Assembly (NCBI RefSeq): GCF_013410745.1 | Contig: NZ_JACCFY010000001.1 | Location: forward strand, 124,001-188,000 | Origin: Nesterenkonia xinjiangensis | GTDB taxonomy: Bacteria > Actinomycetota > Actinomycetes > Actinomycetales > Micrococcaceae | Direction of reading: 5' to 3' | DNA: 64,000 nt | Part shown: positions 25,197-35,060 of the stretch, piece by piece | How the letters are laid out: every line of letters starts with the position of its first letter | Numbering within the stretch: the first letter of the stretch is position 1 | The notes under the pieces: model-generated | What the model was told of the DNA's origin: nothing | Databases searched by the model: none | What the model saw: the letters and a program-made list of their open reading frames with translations, nothing else | Position numbers and translations under genes: made by a program

Positions 25197-25946
25197 TCAG
25201 CGTACGGACTCCACACGGGAGACCAGCGCGTCCACGGTCTCTTCGAAGGTCAGGTCGGAAGAGTCCAGCACGGCGACCCCGTCAGCCGCCTCGGTGAAGT
25301 TCACCGCGGTGGAGTCCTTGGCGTCCCTGGCCAGCACCTGGCGCTGCAGGGCCTCGGTGGACTGGGTGCCGCCCATCTGCAGCCCTCGGCGCGCCAGCCG
25401 GACCTCGGCCGACGCCGTGAGGAGCACCCGCACCTGCGCGTCAGGGGCCACCACGGTGGTGATGTCCCGCCCTTCGGCGACGACGAACCCGGCTTCGTCG
25501 ACGAGCCTCCGCTGGGCGGCGACCAGCAGGGCCCGAGCCTCACGGTTGGTGGCGATCGCCGAAACACGCTCGGAGATCCGGGCCTCCCGAATCGCCTCGG
25601 TGACGTCAGCTTGACCGACCGTCACCGTCTGGTGGTCCGGGTCCGTGGACAGGGACAGGGGCAGGTCTTCGACGGCGAGTGCGACGGCGCCCTCGTCGTC
25701 CAGGTCGACCCCGCGGTCCAGGCAGTACCAGGTCGCCGCCCGGTACATCGCCCCCGTGTCCAGGTAGGCCGCGCGGAGCCGCCTGGCGGCGGCCCGGCAC
25801 ACGCTGGATTTTCCGGAACCCGAGGGTCCGTCGACGGCGACGACTAGCCGCCTGGCCTGGTGGGCGTGCGACTGGTCCGTCGGGTGGTCCTCCGCGAGCG
25901 GGTCTGACGCACTGGTGACGGTGCGGTCGGCCGCGCCTGCAGTCAT
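25197..25946 (-). CDS. cmk: Cytidylate kinase
   Basis: A 249-residue CMP/dCMP kinase. The P-loop is DGPSGSGKSSV near residue 40, followed by YLDTGAMYRAAT, the CMP-binding VAEGRDITTVV and the LID region RLARRGLQ. ATG 25946 overlaps the tyrA stop (ATGA). A 30-residue N-terminal extension is present. The frame remains open upstream through tyrA in the same strand, but homology begins here. Confidence 0.96.
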   Translation of the reverse strand: MTAGAADRTVTSASDPLAEDHPTDQSHAHQARRLVVAVDGPSGSGKSSVCRAAARRLRAAYLDTGAMYRAATWYCLDRGVDLDDEGAVALAVEDLPLSLSTDPDHQTVTVGQADVTEAIREARISERVSAIATNREARALLVAAQRRLVDEAGFVVAEGRDITTVVAPDAQVRVLLTASAEVRLARRGLQMGGTQSTEALQRQVLARDAKDSTAVNFTEAADGVAVLDSSDLTFEETVDALVSRVESVR

Positions 25947-27103
25947 GATTGGACCACCTTCCATCCGAGTTCGGTCAGCGCCTCGGCCAGCTCTTCGCAC
26001 CGGCCGGGCAGCACGGACAGCTCCACCATACCGACCTGATGGCCGGCCGAGTGGTCCATGCGCATGTCTTCCACGTTGACGCCCACCTTCGCCACATCGT
26101 TGAGCACCGCGGCGATCTGACCTGGACGGTCGTCCACGATGACGATGAGGCGGGCGAAGGACTGAGGCGGGGCGCCGTGTTTGCCCGGCACCCGCGCTCT
26201 GCCGGAGTTTCCTTCGGAGATCAGCTGGGCGATGTCGGCCTGCCTGCCTGGGGCCCGAGGGTCCTCCAGGGTGCGGATCAGCCGGACGACGTCGTCGCGC
26301 AGGCCGTGGAGGATCTCCACCACCGGCGCGGCGTTGGCCGCGAGGATCTGCACCCACAGGTTGGGATCCGAGGCGGCGATACGGGTGACGTCGCGCAGCC
26401 CGTTGCCGGCCAGCGCCAGCGCGGAGGTTGGCGCGTCCTGCAGTCGCGAGGCGATCAGCGAGGCGGCGATCTGCGGCAGATGGGAGATCAGCGCCACCGA
26501 GGCGTCATGCTCCTGCGGGTCCATGTAGTGCACCGTGGCGCCGCAGCGGCGGGCGATCTCCTCAGCCCACGCCACGGCGGACGGGGAGGGGATCTGCTCG
26601 CCTGTGGCGGGATCGTGGGCGGGTGTGATGACCCACGGCATGGAGGTGAACAGCTCACCGCGGGCGGCCACCGGGCCGGACTGTTCGCGCCCGGCCATCG
26701 GATGGGTGCCCACGTAGCGGGTGAGGTCAGCCGGGCTGAGGTCATGGCCTGGGCTCAGCGCGAGCTCACGCAGCTGACGCAGCACCTCGGCCTTGACCGA
26801 GGCGACGTCGAGCACGACCGACTCGGGGAACTCCACCAGCGCGTCCGCCGCCTCGGCGGCGGTGACCTCCGGCGGGGCGGCGACGACGACGATCTCCGGG
26901 TCGGGATCGCCGGCTTCGCGTATCTGACCGGCGCCGATGTCACGAGCGATGGACTCGGCCGTCCCGGAGGGGTCGGAGAGCTGGACCGCGTGGCCGTCGG
27001 CGCTGAGCCGGATCCCGATGCTGGCGCCGAGCAGTCCGGTGCCGCGGACGAGCACCCGGGGCCTCTGACGGCCGGCGTCCGGTGCGGTGCTCAGCGGGTT
27101 CAC
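25943..27103 (-). CDS. tyrA: Prephenate dehydrogenase with C-terminal ACT domain
   Basis: A 386-residue NAD-dependent enzyme of tyrosine biosynthesis. The Rossmann loop is VRGTGLLGASIG, the catalytic region THPMAGREQSG carries the His, and HDASVALISHLPQ the second His region. From about residue 310 an ACT domain (RLIVIVDDRPGQIAAVLNDV) suggests allosteric control by an amino acid. It overlaps rluB at the 5' end and cmk at the 3' end by 4 bp, a tight operon. Confidence 0.95.
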   Translation of the reverse strand: MNPLSTAPDAGRQRPRVLVRGTGLLGASIGIRLSADGHAVQLSDPSGTAESIARDIGAGQIREAGDPDPEIVVVAAPPEVTAAEAADALVEFPESVVLDVASVKAEVLRQLRELALSPGHDLSPADLTRYVGTHPMAGREQSGPVAARGELFTSMPWVITPAHDPATGEQIPSPSAVAWAEEIARRCGATVHYMDPQEHDASVALISHLPQIAASLIASRLQDAPTSALALAGNGLRDVTRIAASDPNLWVQILAANAAPVVEILHGLRDDVVRLIRTLEDPRAPGRQADIAQLISEGNSGRARVPGKHGAPPQSFARLIVIVDDRPGQIAAVLNDVAKVGVNVEDMRMDHSAGHQVGMVELSVLPGRCEELAEALTELGWKVVQS

Positions 27104-28101
27104 CGATGTCCTCCCCGGTGAGTGCTGTCATCGCCCTGAGTGGTGCCTTCTGCGCTGGTGCCGTCCGGTGCGGCGCTGGTCAGGTCCAGCAGGTGACCCA
27201 GCTCCTGCTTGCCCAGGTCCCGGACCGAACCCTGCGGCTGGTCGCCGATGGTGATCGCTCCGATCGCGGTGCGCACCAGGCGTGTGACGGGGTGGCCGAC
27301 GTGGTCGAAGATCCGCCGCACGATCCTGTTCCGGCCGGAGTGCAGGGTCACCTCCACCATGCTGCGTCCCTGGGCGCTGCCCAGCTGACGGCAGGAGTCG
27401 ACGGCGATCGGGCCGTCCTCGAGAGTGATTCCGTCCAGGAGCGTGCGGCTCAGGGACTTCGGGACGCGCCCGGAGACCTCCACCAGGTAGGTCTTGGGGA
27501 CCTCGTAGGAGGGGTGGGTCAGGCGGTGTGCCAGCTCGCCGTCATTGGTGAGCAGCAGCAGACCTTCGGTCTCCCGGTCGAGCCGGCCCACGTGCACCAG
27601 TCGGGCGGCGATCATCTCGGGGTCCAGGTAGTCGCCGATGCTGCGGCGGCCCTGCGGGTCGTCCATGGTGGTGACCACGCCTGCCGGCTTGTTGAACATC
27701 ACGTAGCGATGTTCCACGTCAAGGCTCAGCCGCACGCCGTCCACGTGGATGGTCACCCGATCCGGGACCACCCGCACGCCGGGCTCGACGACGACCAGTC
27801 CGTTCAGCTGCACGCGCCCTTCGGCGATGAGGTCCTCACAGACGCGTCGTGAGGCGACTCCCGCCTGAGCGAGGACCTTCTGCAGGCGCACCCCAGCAGG
27901 GTCATGGACAGCGGTGAAGTTTTCCTCGGCCTCGCTCAGCCGCGGCTTGTCGCGCCGGGGCCGTCCGGAGATCAGACGCTGCGGGTTCTCGTCGGAGAAG
28001 GGCCCGCCGGACTCCCCTGCCCGAGGTGTGCGAGGGGCCCGCACCGCGCGCGGCTCTCTGGGCGCTTCAGGGCGCTTCCCGGAAGAAGTCATGAGCTCCA
28101 T
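27100..28101 (-). CDS. 23S rRNA pseudouridine synthase, RluB/RsuA family
   Basis: A 333-residue protein with a basic, disordered N-terminus of about 75 residues, an S4 domain (VRLQKVLAQAGVASRRVCED) and the catalytic domain with Asp in HVGRLDRETEGLLLLTND. RYVMFNKPAGVVTT and RNRIVRRIFDHVGHPV complete the family signature. RluB modifies 23S position 2605 in E. coli; specificity here is inferred. It lies in the conserved scpB-rluB-cmk-der order. Confidence 0.93.
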   Translation of the reverse strand: MELMTSSGKRPEAPREPRAVRAPRTPRAGESGGPFSDENPQRLISGRPRRDKPRLSEAEENFTAVHDPAGVRLQKVLAQAGVASRRVCEDLIAEGRVQLNGLVVVEPGVRVVPDRVTIHVDGVRLSLDVEHRYVMFNKPAGVVTTMDDPQGRRSIGDYLDPEMIAARLVHVGRLDRETEGLLLLTNDGELAHRLTHPSYEVPKTYLVEVSGRVPKSLSRTLLDGITLEDGPIAVDSCRQLGSAQGRSMVEVTLHSGRNRIVRRIFDHVGHPVTRLVRTAIGAITIGDQPQGSVRDLGKQELGHLLDLTSAAPDGTSAEGTTQGDDSTHRGGHR

Positions 28102-28136
28102 TCTACGGGCGCGCGCAAACCGGACCGACCCACGGC

Positions 28137-28760
28137 TCAGCCGTCCTCACCGTGCCCCTCGGCCGCCTCCACTCCCGGCAGATGGGGTGACAGCCGGGGC
28201 AGCTCCTCGAGTGAGCCCACCCCCAGCTTCTCCAGGAACGTCCGGGTGGTCGTATACAGCGTGGCGCCGGTGACCGGGTCCGCCCCGGCGGTGTCCACCA
28301 GGCCGCGGTGGACCAGGGTGCGCACCACTCCGTCCACGTTAACCCCGCGGATGGCCGCCACCTGCGAGCGCGCCACCGGCTGCCGATAGGCGATGATCGC
28401 CAGGGTCTCCAGCGCCGCCTGGGACAGCCGCGCGGTCTGCCCTCCCAGCACGAAGGCCGAGACCTGGTCGGCGTAGTCCATCCGTGAGTAATAGCGATGT
28501 CCGCCGGCGACCTCGCGCAGCTCGAAGCCGCGGCGGCGGCCTCCGCCGGCGCCGTCGGCCTCTGCTCGCAGCTCGTCGAGGAGCGAGACCACCTGGTGCT
28601 CGGGGATCTTCACCGCGGCGGAGAGCTCCGCTGGGGTCACCGGCTCCTCGGCCACCATGAGGACCGCCTCCACGGCTCCCAGGAAGTCCTCGTGGGCGAC
28701 CAGCTGCACGCCCTCCGCCGACTCCAGCGCCGGCGCCTGCTGCTCCTCCGGTTCAGCCAT
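28137..28760 (-). CDS. scpB: Segregation and condensation protein B
   Basis: A 207-residue winged-helix protein, partner of ScpA and SMC in chromosome condensation. Segments FLGAVEAVLMVAEEPVTPAEL, LSQAALETLAIIAYRQPVARSQVAAIRG and VNVDGVVRTLVHRGLV are diagnostic. The chosen ATG 28760 overlaps scpA by 8 bp; the longer frame upstream is an out-of-homology extension. Confidence 0.95.
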   Translation of the reverse strand: MAEPEEQQAPALESAEGVQLVAHEDFLGAVEAVLMVAEEPVTPAELSAAVKIPEHQVVSLLDELRAEADGAGGGRRRGFELREVAGGHRYYSRMDYADQVSAFVLGGQTARLSQAALETLAIIAYRQPVARSQVAAIRGVNVDGVVRTLVHRGLVDTAGADPVTGATLYTTTRTFLEKLGVGSLEELPRLSPHLPGVEAAEGHGEDG

Positions 28761-29649
28761 CGTGCTCCTCCAGCTCGTCATCCCATTCGGCCGCGGCGCG
28801 CTCGGCCGCCTCCGTCTCACCCTGATCGGATCCGGCCCAGCTCACGGTCAGCTCCCCGAGGGGAGAGTACTGGCGCAGCTCGACATCGCGGTCCCGGAAG
28901 AGCTCCAGAAGACCCAGGAACCGGACGACGACGACCAGTCGGCTCTCCGCGTCACGGACGAGCTCCGAAAAGGTCAGCGTGCCGGTGTCGCGCAGCCTGA
29001 CGGTCATCGTGGCCATCTCCTCGCGGACGGTGACCACGGGGGCGTGCAGATGCTCCAGGCGGACGTCGTCGGGCTCCATGGCGGGCCGGGCGAAGGCCTT
29101 CTCCGCGATGGCGCGCAGATCCTCCGGCGAGGTGCGCCAGACCAGCTCCGGCAGCAGGCCGGCCAGCTGGGGGTCGGTGCCGGGCTGGCGGGGGTGACGT
29201 CCGGAGTTCTCGTCGAAGGTGGCCTGCACCTGGGAGGCGATCTCCTTGAACGCCCGGTACTGCAGCAGCCGAGCGAAGAGCAGGTCCCGGGCCTCCAGGG
29301 CGGCGATGTCCTCCTCGGACTCGACCTCGCCGCTGGGCAGCAGCTGAGCGGCCTTGAGGTCCAGCAGGGTGGCTGCCACCAGGATGAAGTTCGACGACTC
29401 GTCGAGGGCCTGAGGGCTGAAGTACCCCTCTTCGGCGCCCGCCTCGGCGGAGAGCCGACGCACGTAGGCGACGAACTCGTCGGTGACGGCGGCCAGCGCC
29501 ACCGCCGTGACGTCCATCTGACGCTTGGCGATCAGCCCGAGCAGCAGGTCGAAGGGCCCGTCGAAGTTCTCCAGGCTCACGGTGAATCCGCTGGTTCCCT
29601 CGACCTCGGCGGCGGTCTCAGCGACAGTGTCGGCAGCGAACTCGCTCAC
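28753..29649 (-). CDS. scpA: Segregation and condensation protein A
   Basis: A 298-residue kleisin. The N-terminus contains FTVSLENFDGPFDLLLGLI, the signature of ScpA, with ILVAATLLDLKAAQLLP following; the C-terminal winged helix includes VVRFLGLLELFRDRDVELRQ. It bridges the SMC heads with ScpB. It follows the parA-like gene by 17 bp. Confidence 0.95.
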   Translation of the reverse strand: MSEFAADTVAETAAEVEGTSGFTVSLENFDGPFDLLLGLIAKRQMDVTAVALAAVTDEFVAYVRRLSAEAGAEEGYFSPQALDESSNFILVAATLLDLKAAQLLPSGEVESEEDIAALEARDLLFARLLQYRAFKEIASQVQATFDENSGRHPRQPGTDPQLAGLLPELVWRTSPEDLRAIAEKAFARPAMEPDDVRLEHLHAPVVTVREEMATMTVRLRDTGTLTFSELVRDAESRLVVVVRFLGLLELFRDRDVELRQYSPLGELTVSWAGSDQGETEAAERAAAEWDDELEEHDG

Positions 29650-29666
29650 GGGAGGCTCCGGAGGGG

Positions 29667-30554
29667 TCAGGGCGCTCCGCCGCGGGCCACAAGCTCCCGG
29701 GCCAGCTGACGGTAGGCCTTGGCGCCCTCGTGCTTATAGGCGTAGGTGGTGATCGGCTCGGCGGCGACCGTGGCGTCCGGGAACTTCACGGTGCGTTTGA
29801 TGACGGTCTCGAAGACCTTGTCCCCGAAGGCCTCCACGATGCGTGAGATCACCTCGCGGCTGTGCAGCGTGCGGGTGTCGACCATGGTGGCCACCACCCC
29901 GTCGATCTCCAGGTCCGGGTTGAGCCGATCCTGGACCTTCTCGATGGTGTCCACCAGCAGCGCGACCGCGCGCAGCGCGAAGAACTCGGCCACCAGCGGG
30001 ATGATGACCCCGTGGGCGGCGGTGAGCGCGTTGACGGTCAGCAGACCCAACGAGGGCTGGCAGTCGATGATGATGACGTCGTAGTCGTCGCGGACGGGCC
30101 GAAGCGCGCGCTCCAGCACCTGCTCCCGGGCGACCTCGTTGACCAGCTGCACTTCGGCGGCCGAGAGGTCGATGTTGGCCGGCAGCAGATCGACCCCGGG
30201 TACATGGGTGGTGAGGATGGCGTCTCGGGCGGTGACGTCACGTTCCATCATCACGTTGTAGACCGAGGTCTCCAGCTCGTGCGGGCTGGTGCCCAGGCCG
30301 GCCGAGAGGGCGCCCTGGGGGTCGAAGTCGACCATGAGGACCCTGCGGCCGTACTCGGCGAGCGCCGCACCCAAGTTGATCGCGGAGGTGGTCTTGCCCA
30401 CCCCGCCCTTCTGGTTGACCATCGCGATGGTGCGGGCCGGTCCGGTGCTCTGCAGGGGGTCGGGGACGGCGAACTCGTGCTTGGGACGGCCGGTGGGGCC
30501 GATGATCGCTTCACCGTGGATGGTGAAGAGCTCGGTCGGCTGGTCGTTGCTCAC
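29667..30554 (-). CDS. ParA-family ATPase linked to scpAB (Soj-like)
   Basis: A 295-residue protein with a deviant Walker A motif NQKGGVGKTTSAINLG, an A-prime motif VLMVDFDPQGALS and Walker B VIIIDCQPSLG. A 40-residue N-terminal leader precedes the P-loop. There is no ParB or parS beside it. This corresponds to the second ParA-like gene found upstream of scpA in actinobacteria (Rv1708-like), not the origin-proximal parA. Confidence 0.93.
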   Translation of the reverse strand: MSNDQPTELFTIHGEAIIGPTGRPKHEFAVPDPLQSTGPARTIAMVNQKGGVGKTTSAINLGAALAEYGRRVLMVDFDPQGALSAGLGTSPHELETSVYNVMMERDVTARDAILTTHVPGVDLLPANIDLSAAEVQLVNEVAREQVLERALRPVRDDYDVIIIDCQPSLGLLTVNALTAAHGVIIPLVAEFFALRAVALLVDTIEKVQDRLNPDLEIDGVVATMVDTRTLHSREVISRIVEAFGDKVFETVIKRTVKFPDATVAAEPITTYAYKHEGAKAYRQLARELVARGGAP

Positions 30555-30718
30555 TGACTCCCTCGCTTCTCCGTCGCGCCGTCGTCTCGTGTGTCGTCAC
30601 CTGTCACGCCGCGCATCAGGCGCCGCGGGCGGGCAGAACCCGACCAGACTACCCCCGACCCGGCGCCGACCACACGCTGACTGTTCATCCCGAGATTGAA
30701 GGACGGGCCGCCGGGAGC

Positions 30719-32641
30719 TCAGCGGCTTCGTCTCAGCACCGGGATGAGCTCCTCGAGCACCGAGAGGTCCTCGATGGTGGAAGGCACCCGGTGTTCCTGG
30801 CCGTCGGCGATCTGCCGCATGGTCTTGCGCAGGATCTTCCCGGAACGGGTCTTGGGCAGCGCGGGCACCACGGCGACGTCCTTGAAGCCGGCCACCGGGC
30901 CGATGGTGCGGCGCACCAGAGAGGTGAGCTCCTCCCGCAGGACCTCGACGTCGACGTCATGGCCGGACTTGAGCACCACGTAGCCTCCGGCACGCTGCCC
31001 CTTGAGCTCGTCGGCCAGACCGATGACGGCACACTCGGCCACCGCCGGATGGGCAGCCACCACGGCTTCGATCGCCCCCGTGGAGAGCCGGTGCCCCGCG
31101 ACGTTGATGACGTCGTCGGTGCGGCCCATGACGAACAGATAGCCGTCCTCGTCCAGGAAGCCGGAGTCCCCGGTGGTGTAGAAGCCCGGAAAGACGGAGA
31201 GGTACGAATCGATGTAGCGCTGGTCATCGCCCCATAGGGTGGGCAGGGTCCCCGGCGGCAGCGGCAGCCGCAGGGCGATGTTGCCCTCCTGGCCAGCCGG
31301 GAGCTCCTCGCCGAGGGGGTCCAGCACGACGACGTCGTACCCGGCCATCGGCACGGTCGCCGACCCTTCCTTGACCGGCAGTGCCTCGATCCCCACCGGG
31401 TTCGCCGCGATCGGCCAGCCAGTCTCGGTCTGCCACCAGTTGTCGATCACCGGCACTGCGAGAGCCTGACCGATCCAGCGCTGGGTCTCGGGATCCAGCC
31501 GCTCCCCGGCGGCGAAGAGGTGCTTCAGGGACGAGATGTCATGCTCACCCACCAGCGCCGCCTCGGGATCGGCCTTGCGGATGGCGCGCAGCGCCGTCGG
31601 TGCCGTGAAGAGCGCGCTGACGCCGTGCTCGGCGACCATCCGCCAGAACACCCCGGCGTCGGGGGTCCCCACCGGCTTGCCCTCGTAGAGGACGGTGGTC
31701 GCCCCCACCAGCAGCGGCCCGTAGACGATGTAGGAATGGCCGACCACCCAACCGACGTCGGAGGCGGTGAGCATCGTCTGGCCCGGCCCGATGTCGAAGA
31801 CCGCGGCCATCGACCAGCTGAGCGCCACGGCGGTGCCGCCCTGGTCCCGGACCACGCCCTTGGGGCGCCCTGTGGTCCCGGAGGTGTAGAGCACGTAGAG
31901 CGGATCCGTGGCTGGTACCGAGACCGGGCCCGCGGGAGGCGCCTGGTCGATGAGCAGGCCCCAGTCCTGCCAGCGGGCCGCGGAGTCCGCGGCGACGTCC
32001 TCGATGTCATGCGCGAAGCCCCCGCGATGCTGGACGACCACCTCACGGACCGGATGTCGGGCCAGCGCGACGGCCTCCGCGACGGTGGGCAGATACTCCA
32101 CCCGCCGGGAGGGCTCGATGCCTCCGGAGGCGGTGAGCACGACGTCGGGGGTCGCGTCGTCGATGCGTGAGGCGAGCTCGGCGGCGGCGAACCCGCCGAA
32201 GACCACCGAGTGGACGGCGCCGAGCCGGGCGCAGGCGAGCATCGCGATGGGAGCCTGCGGGATCATGGGGAGGTAGATGATGACCCGGTCTCCTCGGCCG
32301 ACTCCCAGCTCGGCGAGCATGCCGGCACAGCGGGCGACCTCCTCGGTGAGCTCGGCGTAGGTGTAGCGCCGCACCCTCCCGGTGACCGCCGAGTCATGGA
32401 TGAGGGCGATGTCTCCGCCGCGACCGGCCTCGAGGTGCCGATCCAGACAGTTGCGGCTGAGGCTCAGCCGGGCGTCGGGGAACCATCGATAGATCGGGGC
32501 CGCAGAGTCGTCCACGGCACGATCCGGGCTACGGTCCCAGTCCACGCACTGCGCGGCGTGAAGCCAGAAGTCCTCCCGATCGCGCAGGGAATGCTCGTGG
32601 ATCTTTCGGTACTCTCCGCGCAGCGTGTGCTCGGCACCCAT
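30719..32641 (-). CDS. prpE: Propionyl-CoA synthetase (acetyl-CoA synthetase-like)
   Basis: A 640-residue acyl-CoA ligase. AMP-binding motif VLYTSGTTGRPKG, DNWWQTETGWPI, the hinge Asp in YTTGDSGF, FVMGRTDDVINVAGHRL, and C-terminal acylatable Lys in KTRSGKILRK. The N-terminus has the acetyl-CoA synthetase leader. ATG 32641 is preceded by AGGAGG. It activates propionate for the methylcitrate cycle encoded divergently (prpD, prpB, prpC), which favours propionate over acetate as substrate. Confidence 0.9.
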   Translation of the reverse strand: MGAEHTLRGEYRKIHEHSLRDREDFWLHAAQCVDWDRSPDRAVDDSAAPIYRWFPDARLSLSRNCLDRHLEAGRGGDIALIHDSAVTGRVRRYTYAELTEEVARCAGMLAELGVGRGDRVIIYLPMIPQAPIAMLACARLGAVHSVVFGGFAAAELASRIDDATPDVVLTASGGIEPSRRVEYLPTVAEAVALARHPVREVVVQHRGGFAHDIEDVAADSAARWQDWGLLIDQAPPAGPVSVPATDPLYVLYTSGTTGRPKGVVRDQGGTAVALSWSMAAVFDIGPGQTMLTASDVGWVVGHSYIVYGPLLVGATTVLYEGKPVGTPDAGVFWRMVAEHGVSALFTAPTALRAIRKADPEAALVGEHDISSLKHLFAAGERLDPETQRWIGQALAVPVIDNWWQTETGWPIAANPVGIEALPVKEGSATVPMAGYDVVVLDPLGEELPAGQEGNIALRLPLPPGTLPTLWGDDQRYIDSYLSVFPGFYTTGDSGFLDEDGYLFVMGRTDDVINVAGHRLSTGAIEAVVAAHPAVAECAVIGLADELKGQRAGGYVVLKSGHDVDVEVLREELTSLVRRTIGPVAGFKDVAVVPALPKTRSGKILRKTMRQIADGQEHRVPSTIEDLSVLEELIPVLRRSR

Positions 32642-32748
32642 ATCGGTCCTCCTAGTGCTGCCCTGATCGGCCCTGTCCTGGTCACCCGGCGGCGGCTCGC
32701 ACCCCACCCTTCCCCAGGGTATGACGCAGCTCACAGCAGGTAAAGAGT

Positions 32749-32760
32749 TCTGTATACAGA
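32749..32760. promoter_or_regulatory. prpE/prp operator 1 (TGTATACA palindrome)
   Basis: TCTGTATACAGA is a perfect 12 bp palindrome in the prpE-gntR intergenic region. Its core TGTATACA recurs at 32814-32821. Confidence 0.6.
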
Positions 32761-32812
32761 GATTGTCGTTCTACGCGACTTCACCCCTGGGTCTCGTGCT
32801 TACACCCTCTCG

Positions 32813-32822
32813 TTGTATACAC
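32813..32822. promoter_or_regulatory. prp operator 2 overlapping the gntR promoter
   Basis: TTGTATACAC contains the same TGTATACA core, centred 63 bp from operator 1. It includes a -10-like TATACA whose start point would fall 1-2 bp from the ATG at 32830, so the regulator mRNA may be leaderless and autorepressed. Confidence 0.55.
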
Positions 32823-32829
32823 TGCTGGT

Positions 32830-33510
32830 ATGCGTGCCAGTGATCGCGCCTATCAGAGGCTGCGGAACGAGATCCTCGAGGGGACCCTCGCGGCGGGGAC
32901 GCTGCTCGGCGAGGTCGAGCAGGCCGAACGGCTCGGCGTCTCCCGCACGCCGCTGCGCGAGGCGCTCTCCCGGCTCACCGCGGACGGCCTGGCCGATCAG
33001 ACCCAGGGCCGCGGCACGGTGGTCAGCTCTGTCTCCCTGGACGACGTGGACCTGCTCTTCGAGCTTCGCCTGCCCCTGGAGGTCCAGGCTGCTCGGCTGG
33101 CCGCGCAGCGCGGCGACGCGGAGCGGTTCACGGCTCTGGCCGAACGCTTCTCCCAGGTCGAAGAGGCCCTGGCCGCTCCGGACGGGGCAGGACGCGAGGA
33201 CCAGGAGGCCCGGTGCTACGACCTCGCCGAGGAGCTCGATGAGGCCATCGCCGAGGCCGTGGACAACTCCTATCTGACCGGCACGCTGCGAGGCCTGCGC
33301 GTCCACCTGGTACGGGTCCGCCGTCTGGCCCGCGACGAGCCGGCCCGCCTGGTCGAGTCGGCCCGCGAGCATCGTACGGTCTGCACCGCCATCGCCTCGG
33401 CGGACGGTGAGACCGCCGCCGCGGCGATGCTCATCCATCTGCGCCGCAGCCTCGCCTACATCACCGACCGTTCCGCCGCATCGGCGGACGGCCCGAAGAC
33501 CAGACCCTGA
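32830..33510 (+). CDS. GntR-family (FCD domain) regulator of propionate catabolism
   Basis: A 226-residue protein. The N-terminal winged helix is YQRLRNEILEGTLAAGTLL with GVSRTPLREALSRL and GLADQTQGRGTVV. The C-terminal FCD domain is helical (LFELRLPLEVQAARLAA, and the metal-linked His in AREHRTVCTAIA). It is first in the order gntR-prpD-prpB-prpC and divergent from prpE, with two matching palindromes between. It probably senses methylcitrate or a related acid. Confidence 0.9.
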   Translation: MRASDRAYQRLRNEILEGTLAAGTLLGEVEQAERLGVSRTPLREALSRLTADGLADQTQGRGTVVSSVSLDDVDLLFELRLPLEVQAARLAAQRGDAERFTALAERFSQVEEALAAPDGAGREDQEARCYDLAEELDEAIAEAVDNSYLTGTLRGLRVHLVRVRRLARDEPARLVESAREHRTVCTAIASADGETAAAAMLIHLRRSLAYITDRSAASADGPKTRP

Positions 33511-33541
33511 GAAACCCCTGTCCTGAGAGGAACACCGACAC

Positions 33542-35059
33542 ATGATCACCCACCACGTGAGGGTCCGCCGCAGCGAGGAGAACCTGCCCCGCGAGGAGCA
33601 GCTGGCCTGGAGGATCGCCCAGGTCGCCGCGGACCCCGTGTCCGTGGATCCCGAGGTCACCGACATGGTGATCAACCGCATCATCGACAACGCCTCGGTG
33701 GCCGTGGCCTCGTTGAACCGCGCCCCGATCGTCGCCGCCCGCGCCCAGGCCCTGGACCACCCGGTCTCCGCCTCGGGTTCCGGAGCGTCCATCTTCGGCA
33801 TCGCGGAGAAGTCCAGTCCCGAATGGGCCACCTGGGCCAACGGGGTGGCCGTCCGCGAGCTCGACTACCACGACACCTTCCTGGCCGCCGACTACTCGCA
33901 CCCGGGCGACAACATCCCGGCCCTGCTCGCCGTGGCCCAGCACACCGGCCGCTCCGGAGCCCAGCTGATCCGCGGCATCGCCACCGGCTATGAGATCCAG
34001 GTGGACCTGGTCAAGGCCATCTGTCTGCACCAGCACAAGATCGACCACGTCGCTCATCTGGGTCCCTCCGCGGCCGCGGGCCTGGGCACACTCCTGGGCC
34101 TCGACACCGAGACGATCTTCCAGGCCGTGGGACAGGCGCTGCACACCACCACCGCGACCCGACAGTCCCGCAAGGGGGAGATCTCCACCTGGAAGGCCCA
34201 TGCCCCGGCCTTCGCCGGGAAGATGGCCGTCGAAGCTGTGGACCGGGCGATGCGCGGCCAGACCTCCCCGGTGCCGATCTACGAAGGCGAGGACGGCGTC
34301 ATCGCCTGGATGCTCGACGGCCCCGACGCCTCCTACGAGGTGCCGCTGCCGGCCACCGGCGAGTCCAAGCGGGCGATCCTGGACACCTACACCAAGGAGC
34401 ACTCCGCCGAGTACCAGGCCCAGGCGTGGATCGATCTGGCACGGAAGCTGCACCAGGAGCACCCCGAGGTCACGGATCCCCGTCAGGTGGAGTCGGTGCT
34501 GATCCGCACCAGCCACCACACGCACTACGTGATCGGCTCCGGGGCCAACGACCCGCAGAAATACGACCCCACCGCCTCCCGCGAGACGCTGGACCACTCG
34601 ATCCCCTACATCTTCACCGTCGCGCTGCAGGACGGATCCTGGCACCACGTGGACTCCTATGCCCCGGAGCGTGCCGCACGCGAGGACACCGTGGCGCTGT
34701 GGCACAAGGTCACCACCGAGGAGGACCGGGAGTGGACCCGCCGGTACCACTCGCTGGACATCGCCGAGAAAGCCTTCGGCGGCTCCGTGGAGATCCGGCT
34801 GACCGACGGACGCACCATCACCGACGAGATCGCCGTGGCCGACGCCCATCCGCTGGGCGCCCGCCCCTTCGCCCGCGAGCAGTACATCGGGAAATTCCGC
34901 TCCCTGGCCGCCGGCATCATCGCCGAGCAGGAGATCGAGCGCTTCCTCGACGTCGTCCAGGGACTGGAGTCGCTGCCGGCCGGTGAGCTGGGCCAGCTCA
35001 ACGTCCAGGCCGCCGAGGGCGTCATCGATCCCACCGCCGGGCCGAAAGGACTCTTCTGA
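33542..35059 (+). CDS. prpD: 2-Methylcitrate dehydratase
   Basis: A 505-residue MmgE/PrpD family protein that dehydrates 2-methylcitrate to methylaconitate. Family segments are [38 protein letters not shown] and [21 protein letters not shown]. The start is preceded by GAGAGGAA. It is the second step of the cycle; the remaining hydration is usually done by an aconitase encoded elsewhere. Confidence 0.95.
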   Translation: MITHHVRVRRSEENLPREEQLAWRIAQVAADPVSVDPEVTDMVINRIIDNASVAVASLNRAPIVAARAQALDHPVSASGSGASIFGIAEKSSPEWATWANGVAVRELDYHDTFLAADYSHPGDNIPALLAVAQHTGRSGAQLIRGIATGYEIQVDLVKAICLHQHKIDHVAHLGPSAAAGLGTLLGLDTETIFQAVGQALHTTTATRQSRKGEISTWKAHAPAFAGKMAVEAVDRAMRGQTSPVPIYEGEDGVIAWMLDGPDASYEVPLPATGESKRAILDTYTKEHSAEYQAQAWIDLARKLHQEHPEVTDPRQVESVLIRTSHHTHYVIGSGANDPQKYDPTASRETLDHSIPYIFTVALQDGSWHHVDSYAPERAAREDTVALWHKVTTEEDREWTRRYHSLDIAEKAFGGSVEIRLTDGRTITDEIAVADAHPLGARPFAREQYIGKFRSLAAGIIAEQEIERFLDVVQGLESLPAGELGQLNVQAAEGVIDPTAGPKGLF

Positions 35060-35060
35060 G

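Noticed and set aside
23739-25847. 702-codon plus-strand frame opposite der and cmk
   Set aside because: Antisense shadow typical of high-GC DNA; der and cmk are unmistakable on the minus strand.
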